Assembly: GCA_946482005.1 (NCBI GenBank) | Contig: CAMLPV010000001.1 | Coordinates: forward strand, 62,001-126,000 | From: an uncultured Gilliamella sp. | Lineage (GTDB): Bacteria; Pseudomonadota; Gammaproteobacteria; Enterobacterales; Orbaceae | Direction of reading: 5' to 3' | DNA: 64,000 nt | Shown here: one piece after another, positions 57,812-64,000 of the stretch | Layout of the letters: every line of letters begins with the position of its first letter | Numbering within the stretch: position 1 is the stretch's first letter | Position numbers and translations under genes: made by a program | The notes under the pieces: generated by a model | Database searches by the model: none | The model's input: the letters and a program-made list of their open reading frames with translations, nothing else | Told to the model about the DNA's origin: nothing

Positions 57812-60382
57812 ATGAGGTTAGATAAACTCACACACAAGTTTCAACAAGCTTTAGCTGATGCACAATCAATCGCATTAGGTAAAGACAATCAATATATAGA
57901 GCCTGTACATGTGCTATCAGCCATGTTAAACCAAGATGGTAACAGCATAATTCCCTTACTAGCTGCGTCAGGCACTAATGTTCAGGTATTACAACAAGAA
58001 CTAAATCAAGCAATTGAACGTTTACCACAAGTTAAAGGTATTGGTGGCGAAGTTATCCCATCACAAGAATTTATTAGAACCTTAAATCTTTGTGACAAAT
58101 TATCGCAAAAAAATGGCGATAGCTATATTTCGTCTGAACTATTTATATTAGCGGCACTAGACGAAAAAGGTAGTCTAACGGATATCCTGAAAAAAGCGGG
58201 TGTTACCAAAGAAAAATTTAGTCAAGCTGTCAATCAAGTAAGAGGGAATGATAACGTGAATGATCCTAATGCTGAAGAGCAACGTGGTGCACTTAAAAAA
58301 TACACCATAGATTTAACAGAACGCGCCGAACAAGGCAAGCTTGATCCGGTTATTGGTCGTGATGAAGAGATTCGCCGTACAATACAAGTTTTACAACGCC
58401 GAACCAAAAACAATCCAGTGCTAATTGGTGAACCAGGGGTTGGTAAGACGGCTATCGTTGAAGGATTAGCACAACGAATTGTTAACGGTGAAGTACCAGA
58501 AGGCTTACGTAACAAACGCGTATTATCCCTAGATATGGGTGCACTAATTGCCGGTGCAAAATACCGTGGTGAATTTGAAGAACGTTTAAAGGCCGTACTA
58601 AAAGATATCGCCAAAGCTGAAGGTAGTATCATCTTATTTATTGATGAAATACACACTATGGTTGGTGCTGGTAAAAGTGACGGCGCCATGGACGCTGGTA
58701 ACATGTTAAAACCAGCTTTAGCACGTGGTGAGCTTCACTGCGTTGGGGCAACCACACTTGATGAATATCGTCAATATATTGAAAAAGATCCGGCATTAGA
58801 ACGCCGATTCCAAAAAGTCTATGTGGCAGAACCGACCGTTGAAGATACGATTGCAATCTTACGTGGTTTAAAAGAGCGCTATGAACTGCATCACCATGTA
58901 CAAATTACCGATCCGGCAATTGTTTCTGCGGCAACCTTATCGCATCGTTATATATCTGATCGTATGTTACCAGATAAAGCCATTGACTTAATTGACGAAG
59001 CTGCATCAAGCATCCGTATGCAAATGGACTCAAAACCAGAGTCATTGGATCGACTTGAAAGGCGTATTATCCAACTCAAACTTGAACAACAAGCGCTCAA
59101 GAAAGAGTCTGATGATGCAAGTAAAAAACGACTAGAGATGTTAAATGATGAACTTGCTGAAAAAGAAAAGGATTATGCATCACTTGAAGAAGAGTGGAAG
59201 TCAGAGAAGGCTGCACTTTCGGGCACTCAAAATATCAAGGCCGAGCTGGAAAAAGCGCGTACCGAGATAGAACAAGCTCGCCGAATCGGTGATTTAAACA
59301 AAATGTCCGAATTACAATACGGTAAAATTCCAGAGTTAGAAAAGAAACTGGCTTCTGCAACGCAGTTAGAAGGCAAAACCATGAAGTTATTGCGTAACAA
59401 AGTCACCGATAACGAAATTGCCGAAGTGCTATCTAAAGCAACGGGTATTCCTGTATCAAGAATGCTTGAAAGTGAAAAAGATAAATTACTTCACATGGAA
59501 GATGCTTTACATAAACGTGTAATTGGTCAAGACGAAGCCGTTGTTGCCGTAGCTAATGCGATTCGTCGTAGTCGGGCAGGGCTATCTGATCCGAACAAAC
59601 CGATTGGATCTTTCCTATTCTTAGGACCAACCGGAGTTGGTAAAACTGAACTTTCTAAGGCATTGGCTAACTTCATGTTTGACAGCGATGATGCCATGGT
59701 TCGAATCGATATGTCCGAATTTATGGAAAAACATTCTGTGGCTCGCTTAATCGGTGCGCCTCCTGGATATGTAGGTTATGAAGAAGGTGGTTACTTAACT
59801 GAAGCGGTTAGACGTCGACCATACTCTGTCATCCTCCTTGATGAGGTCGAAAAAGCTCATCCGGATGTATTTAATATCTTATTACAAGTATTGGATGATG
59901 GACGACTAACCGACGGGCAAGGTCGAACTGTCGATTTCCGCAACACGGTAATCATCATGACATCTAACTTAGGTTCAGACCTCATTCAAGGTCAAATTGA
60001 ACTTAGTTATGATGAAATGAAAGCTTTAGTCATGACAGTGGTAACCAAACACTTCAGACCGGAATTTATCAACCGAATTGATGAAACAGTGGTATTCCAC
60101 CCACTAGGCCAAGAAAACATTAAAGCAATTGCCAAAATACAATTAGCACATGTTGAAAAACGCCTAGATGAACGTGGATATGAAATGGATATCTCTGACG
60201 CTGCACTTGAACAACTTGCTAAAGTTGGCTTCGACCCAATTTATGGTGCAAGACCGTTAAAACGTGCAATTCAACAAGAGATTGAAAACCCACTCGCGCA
60301 ACAGATTCTATCTGGCAAATTGGTTCCAGGTAAAAAGATTCATCTCGACCTAGATAATGGTAATATTGTAGCAAAACAATAA
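57812..60382 (+). CDS. clpB: AAA+ disaggregase ClpB
   Basis: 856 residues. N-terminal Clp domain, AAA-1 with GEPGVGKT, a long coiled-coil M domain (about 410-530), AAA-2 with GPTGVGKT, and a C-terminal [11 protein letters not shown]. Resolubilises aggregated proteins with DnaK. ATG 57812 begins MRLDKLT as in E. coli and sits 9 nt after AGGAG; the ATG at 57803 abuts that site. An internal start for a ClpB-short form was not evaluated. Confidence 0.98.
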   Translation: MRLDKLTHKFQQALADAQSIALGKDNQYIEPVHVLSAMLNQDGNSIIPLLAASGTNVQVLQQELNQAIERLPQVKGIGGEVIPSQEFIRTLNLCDKLSQKNGDSYISSELFILAALDEKGSLTDILKKAGVTKEKFSQAVNQVRGNDNVNDPNAEEQRGALKKYTIDLTERAEQGKLDPVIGRDEEIRRTIQVLQRRTKNNPVLIGEPGVGKTAIVEGLAQRIVNGEVPEGLRNKRVLSLDMGALIAGAKYRGEFEERLKAVLKDIAKAEGSIILFIDEIHTMVGAGKSDGAMDAGNMLKPALARGELHCVGATTLDEYRQYIEKDPALERRFQKVYVAEPTVEDTIAILRGLKERYELHHHVQITDPAIVSAATLSHRYISDRMLPDKAIDLIDEAASSIRMQMDSKPESLDRLERRIIQLKLEQQALKKESDDASKKRLEMLNDELAEKEKDYASLEEEWKSEKAALSGTQNIKAELEKARTEIEQARRIGDLNKMSELQYGKIPELEKKLASATQLEGKTMKLLRNKVTDNEIAEVLSKATGIPVSRMLESEKDKLLHMEDALHKRVIGQDEAVVAVANAIRRSRAGLSDPNKPIGSFLFLGPTGVGKTELSKALANFMFDSDDAMVRIDMSEFMEKHSVARLIGAPPGYVGYEEGGYLTEAVRRRPYSVILLDEVEKAHPDVFNILLQVLDDGRLTDGQGRTVDFRNTVIIMTSNLGSDLIQGQIELSYDEMKALVMTVVTKHFRPEFINRIDETVVFHPLGQENIKAIAKIQLAHVEKRLDERGYEMDISDAALEQLAKVGFDPIYGARPLKRAIQQEIENPLAQQILSGKLVPGKKIHLDLDNGNIVAKQ

Positions 60383-60434
60383 CTTTATATAGTTGATGAT
60401 GTGTGGTCGAATACCCCAATATATTAATAAACTC

Positions 60435-60466
60435 AAAAGCCTGAAAAGTCATTTCAGGCTTTTTTC
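60435..60466 (+). terminator. Rho-independent terminator of clpB
   Basis: Twelve-bp stem AAAAGCCTGAAA (60435-60446) with TTTCAGGCTTTT (60452-60463), loop AGTCA, T-run. Confidence 0.92.
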
Positions 60467-60612
60467 TATAGCCTTTATATTTATTACATTTAAAAGATGA
60501 AATCAATCGCATCTATTTGAATAACGAATTGCAGAATAAGGTTTTTGAAGGTTTATTAAAATTGACTTATAGGTAGGTTAAGAAAGACTAACTGATATAA
60601 GATTCAGAATAT

Positions 60613-60648
60613 AAAAAGCCTGACTCCGGTTAAATATCGAAATCAGGC
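60613..60648 (-). terminator. Probable terminator of the 60.7-61.3 kb gene
   Basis: GCCTGA (60618-60623) and TCAGGC (60643-60648), followed on the minus strand by a T-run (A-tract 60613-60617). The loop is long (19 nt). The same GCCTGA/TCAGGC core is used in the clpB terminator nearby. The rest of 60383-60737 shows no gene. Confidence 0.55.
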
Positions 60649-60737
60649 CTTATAAGCTATTTAATAAAAGTGTCTAACTTTATGGGGGCACTTCATTACT
60701 TTTCATGATTATTTTAAATAATTAAAAAAAGCTTATA

Positions 60738-61343
60738 TTACAACGGATTTACATCAGAAAATCTAAAAATATACTTAGGTTCTGTTAAATTAACATCCAA
60801 ACTTAGACTTGAATCAAAAATACAGGTCTCGTTATCTTTAAAGAATTTACCAGAAAACTTAACTTGTTGACCTTTTTTCATATTAGCAACTTTATCAAAT
60901 AGAGGCGTATCAGGTTTAAGTAATGTTTTATGGAACTTATCTGATAATGCATTATTCAAAGTTTTAACATATATATTTCTGGCAATTTCAATTTCTAATA
61001 CAGCGTAACCATCAGAATGCAAATCAATCTTCTCAATAGTTCCTATCCAATCCTTAACTGACAAATTAGTGATACCGTCACAAATCGCCTCGCTTCTCTC
61101 TCTTAGGGCACTGTCTTTTTGCATATCATTATTAGCTTTTATAGCTTTATCCATAGCAGTTTTACTTGCTTCAATCAACGTAGTTTGATCTTGAGGATAT
61201 TGGATTTCAGGAGTTGCTTTTTTCTCAGTATCATCCTTGTTACAATACCCCAAAATAGCCACAAAAACTATAAAAATTATAGCAGCGATTAAAATCATCT
61301 TAATTTTAAAACTCTTCTTATTTTGGGTGGTTACATTTGTCAT
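60738..61343 (-). CDS. Membrane-anchored protein with a C-terminal beta domain, unrecognised
   Basis: 201 residues. One membrane segment (about 15-33), a short helical, charged linker to about 80, then a beta-rich domain starting ICDGITNLSVKDWIGTIEKI and ending LTEPKYIFRFSDVNPL. The domain pattern (WIGTIEKI...MKKGQQVKFSGKF...C) is OB-fold-like. I do not recognise the family or a function. Monocistronic, with its own terminator. Confidence 0.75.
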   Translation of the reverse strand: MTNVTTQNKKSFKIKMILIAAIIFIVFVAILGYCNKDDTEKKATPEIQYPQDQTTLIEASKTAMDKAIKANNDMQKDSALRERSEAICDGITNLSVKDWIGTIEKIDLHSDGYAVLEIEIARNIYVKTLNNALSDKFHKTLLKPDTPLFDKVANMKKGQQVKFSGKFFKDNETCIFDSSLSLDVNLTEPKYIFRFSDVNPL

Positions 61344-61515
61344 AAATCATCCTTTTAATTATGCTGAGAAGGACATTCTAATAAAAAAATGTTAAATTTC
61401 AAATAAATATTTATTTTAATCTCAACCAGATATTACCAATACACTATATTGCATGTCTAAAAATAATCGGGCAGAATAAACATAAACTCGATTAACAACC
61501 CCAAAGGAAGCAAGC

Positions 61516-62325
61516 ATGATTAAGTTGATTATTACTGATTTAGATGGAACATTCTTAAACAATCAAGGCGACTATGACCGAGCTTTATTTACCCAAGTAT
61601 ATGAACAAATGGCGAAACAAAATGTGCAATTTGTTGCTTGCACAGGCAAACAGTGCGAGCGCGTTGAAGAACTTTTTGGTCATTATAGCGATAAAATTTG
61701 GATAGTCGGTGATAGTGCTACGGCTATCAAACATAAGGGTGAATTTATCTATCGCTCTTTCATCCAAAACCAACTTGGTCAACGTATAATCAAAACACTT
61801 GAGGACGTAAGCCAAGAGCATGTTGTAATTGCCTGTACTGCAAAAGGTGCGGTCATTAAATCCGATCTACCTGCACATCTAAAACAAAAAGTTCGAGGCT
61901 CATATGCCACCATTATTGAGGTCAGTGATTTTAAAAGCGTTACTGATGATTTTATCAAGATCACAGTGTATGATGAAAAAGGTCAATGTCCAAAAACGCG
62001 TATTCACTTAACGCCTTATGATAACGACGTTTACATTGTAGTTTCCGAAGCCGCTTGGATAGATATTACCGAATACAACGTCCACAAAGGTAATACCATC
62101 AAAAAATTACAACAAATTTTAAATGTCACCTATCATGAAACCATGGCTTTTGGTGATGGTATCAATGACATCGAACTTCTCGAACAAGCCGACTTCAGCT
62201 TTGCGATGCGCAATGCCTTCGATGAAACCAAAGCCGTAGCTAAATTTATTACCGGTCTAAATGATGAAAGCGCAGTAATGAAAACTATTCAGCTTATGTT
62301 AGGCTTACAAAGCAAAACTAATTAA
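61516..62325 (+). CDS. Cof-type HAD phosphatase (YbiV/SupH-like)
   Basis: 269 residues. Nucleophile motif ITDLDGTFLN, ACTGKQ motif II region, cap domain in the middle, and the magnesium motif AFGDGINDIELL. IIB-subfamily sugar- or nucleotide-phosphate phosphatase; the exact substrate is unknown. Preceded by AAGGAAG. Confidence 0.92.
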   Translation: MIKLIITDLDGTFLNNQGDYDRALFTQVYEQMAKQNVQFVACTGKQCERVEELFGHYSDKIWIVGDSATAIKHKGEFIYRSFIQNQLGQRIIKTLEDVSQEHVVIACTAKGAVIKSDLPAHLKQKVRGSYATIIEVSDFKSVTDDFIKITVYDEKGQCPKTRIHLTPYDNDVYIVVSEAAWIDITEYNVHKGNTIKKLQQILNVTYHETMAFGDGINDIELLEQADFSFAMRNAFDETKAVAKFITGLNDESAVMKTIQLMLGLQSKTN

Positions 62326-62480
62326 AAGCAACACATGCATGATATGGAGTTTTTTAAAGCTTTAGCATCCACCAATTTTTTAAATAGATGCAAATAATCT
62401 TTGATTTTCTCCATTAACTTCCTATTTTTCACTTATTTTAGAAGTTTTTTGCACTTTATTCGCAATTAAGAGCTAAAAAT

Positions 62481-62495
62481 GCGAATGATTATCTT
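62481..62495. promoter_or_regulatory. Candidate Fur site before feoA
   Basis: GCGAATGATTATCTT resembles a Fur inverted repeat (GAATGATTATC core) and lies about 47 bp before the feoA start, as expected for an iron-repressed feo operon. Confidence 0.55.
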
Positions 62496-62541
62496 TTAAA
62501 ATGTCGCATTTATTGAAATACAACCGTATTTGATAGGAAGT

Positions 62542-62784
62542 ATGATGTCTGTATTTACGCTTGATCACCTTTCATCAGGACGAAAGGCTATTATTAAACG
62601 CTTGTTACCTGAATCGTTACCTTTTCGTCGTAAACTTTTAGCTATGGGCATGACCCCCGGATGTCAGTTGACTGTTATGCGAATTGCGCCATTAGGTGAT
62701 CCAATTGAAATAAATCTTCGTGGTTTTCTGCTTTGTTTGCGTCGTCATGAGGCTGCTGCCATTGAAGTCGAGGTAGCTGCATGA
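62542..62784 (+). CDS. feoA: Ferrous iron transport protein A
   Basis: 80 residues, SH3-like FeoA fold: KRLLPESLPFRRKLLAMGMTPGCQLTVMRIAPLGDPIEI. Small partner that modulates FeoB. ATG 62542 and 62545 are both possible after AGGA. Overlaps feoB by ATGA. Confidence 0.95.
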   Translation: MMSVFTLDHLSSGRKAIIKRLLPESLPFRRKLLAMGMTPGCQLTVMRIAPLGDPIEINLRGFLLCLRRHEAAAIEVEVAA

Positions 62785-64000
62785 AAATTGCCTTAATTGG
62801 TAACCCCAACTGTGGTAAAACCACCTTATTTAATTTGTTAACGGGTTCAAAACAGCGTGTTGGTAATTGGCCAGGGGTGACGGTAGAGCACAAGTCTGGT
62901 ACGTTTGATTATCAAAATCAACATTATGATATTGTGGATTTGCCGGGGACTTATTCGATCGAGCCAGATCCCACAGGTGTCGCGCAAGATGAATTTATTA
63001 CTCGTCAGTTTTTGTTAACTGATAAGAATAGCCTGATAGTTAATGTTATTGATGCCACTAATTTGCAACGTAGTTTGTATTTAACTTTTCAGTTAATTGA
63101 TATGCAAGTACCGATGATAATTGTGCTTAATATGGTTGACGCATTGCAAGCTATGGGTGAGAAGTTAAATATTACTAGATTAGCCAAAGTATTAGGTTGT
63201 CCGGTTGTGGCGATTTCATCGACACAAAAGATGGGATTAACTCAGTTTTATCAGCAAATCGGAATTAGCACTCAGGATTTAAAAGCCGCTACACCAACAA
63301 TAGATACCTTAAGTTGGGATTCACAAGCCATTTTTAATCGTTACTTAACTGAGTTACCTGCGACAAGTGCGATTCATCAATTCAATCGTTGGCAATTGAT
63401 AGAAGCATTGCTTAATGGTGCTGATTCTTCATTAGATTTAGTCGAAAACGAAAAGCTAGATACTTGTCGTCGTTTGTTATCGATCAATTTCGATAATCAA
63501 ATAGATGTCGCTCTTGCTAGTGCGCGTTACGATACGATTGACATTGTTTGTAAGATGGTGATCGATAAACCGCGAGAGGCGAGTATTAATATCACTGAGA
63601 AATTAGATAAATTGGCTCTAGGACGAATAACCGGTATTCCATTATTTTTGTTGGCAATGTATGCCATGTTTTTAGTTGCGATTAATTTTGGTACGGTTTT
63701 TGTTGATTTTTTTGATGGCATATTTAGCACCATTTTTGTTGATGGTTTTGCTTATCTTTTAAATATGTTACATGCACCGACATGGTTGACGGTCATTTTA
63801 GCAGACGGACTAGGGAATGGTATCACGACAGTGTCGACATTTATTCCTGTGATTGCGGCGATGTTTTTTGTTTTGTCGTTTTTAGAAGATTCAGGTTATT
63901 TAGCTCGTGCTGCGATGATTGTCGATCGTTTTATGCGATGTATTGGATTACCTGGTAAAGCTTTTGTGCCGATGCTAATGGGATTTGGTTGTGGCGTGCC
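62781..64000 (+). CDS. feoB: Ferrous iron transporter FeoB (3' end outside window)
   Basis: 406 residues visible and open to the end. N-terminal G domain: G1 GNPNCGKTT, G3 DLPGTYS, G4 LNMVD. The helical spacer and first membrane segments follow, with LEDSGYLARAAMIVDRFM and the conserved GFGCGVP just before the edge. Imports Fe(II) across the inner membrane. Confidence 0.97.
   Translation, partial: MKIALIGNPNCGKTTLFNLLTGSKQRVGNWPGVTVEHKSGTFDYQNQHYDIVDLPGTYSIEPDPTGVAQDEFITRQFLLTDKNSLIVNVIDATNLQRSLYLTFQLIDMQVPMIIVLNMVDALQAMGEKLNITRLAKVLGCPVVAISSTQKMGLTQFYQQIGISTQDLKAATPTIDTLSWDSQAIFNRYLTELPATSAIHQFNRWQLIEALLNGADSSLDLVENEKLDTCRRLLSINFDNQIDVALASARYDTIDIVCKMVIDKPREASINITEKLDKLALGRITGIPLFLLAMYAMFLVAINFGTVFVDFFDGIFSTIFVDGFAYLLNMLHAPTWLTVILADGLGNGITTVSTFIPVIAAMFFVLSFLEDSGYLARAAMIVDRFMRCIGLPGKAFVPMLMGFGCGV

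Noticed and set aside
58234..58856. Minus-strand open frames within clpB
   Set aside because: Shadows of the strongly conserved clpB coding frame.

Overview
The window is AT-rich, chromosomal and gammaproteobacterial. Most gene order matches Enterobacterales and Pasteurellales: leuS-lptE-holA-nadD, bamD/rluD/pgeF/clpB, rplM-rpsI-sspA-sspB, ygiF-glnE, A2M lipoprotein-pbpC, efpL/lysP and feoAB. The strong AT bias, compact genome style and accessory content suggest an Orbaceae gut symbiont (Gilliamella/Frischella-like). That assignment is inference from style, not from a marker search. No insertion sequence, prophage, CRISPR array, tRNA or rRNA was seen.

Layout. 1-2.1 kb: the 3' part of a bpX6-type component of a MoxR-vWA-beta-propeller ternary system. 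2.25-4.2 kb: queuosine genes queF-queC-yhhQ behind a preQ1-I riboswitch, with a possible second element before yhhQ. 4.4-12 kb: a periplasmic alpha-2-macroglobulin lipoprotein and PBP1C, a defence/repair pair. 12.7-21.2 kb: a divergent acid-sugar catabolic island. DeoR regulator, PdxA2 and DUF1537 kinase lie on one side. Fe-dependent alcohol dehydrogenase, DapA/NanA-family aldolase, sodium:solute symporter, sialidase-fold BNR protein and YhcH lie on the other. A CRP-like site sits between them. 21.5-23.7 kb: an amino-acid ABC importer with no ATPase gene beside it. 23.8-26.9 kb: PAP2 phosphatase, PmrAB-like two-component system and YrbL, an envelope-stress module.

27-29.4 kb: ribosomal proteins L13/S9 and SspA/SspB. 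29.6-33.2 kb: a YbtPQ/IrtAB-like pair of half ABC transporters behind a Fur-like box. 33.2-38.2 kb: short YgiF-type triphosphatase, an unrecognised membrane protein and GlnE. 38.3-42.6 kb: a LacI-type regulator fused to a solute-binding-protein-like domain, convergent with an MBL hydrolase plus NupG-family transporter operon that carries a LacI-type operator. 42.8-46.6 kb: ttcA, efpL, a Cys-cluster protein, lysP and infA. 46.9-51.6 kb: nadD-holA-lptE-leuS. 51.8-52.4 kb: a decayed membrane-protein gene. 52.5-60.4 kb: bamD, rluD-pgeF, a DUF1176 protein, queD-queE behind another preQ1-I riboswitch, and clpB. 60.7-64 kb: an orphan membrane-anchored protein, a Cof-type HAD phosphatase, and feoA-feoB (feoB runs off the end).

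Main connections. The queuosine pathway is split over two loci about 53 kb apart but tied together by near-identical preQ1-I aptamers. The LacI-SBP fusion with its candidate operator, transporter and hydrolase, and the BNR/DUF1537/PdxA2 island, are the best candidates for poorly described metabolic systems.
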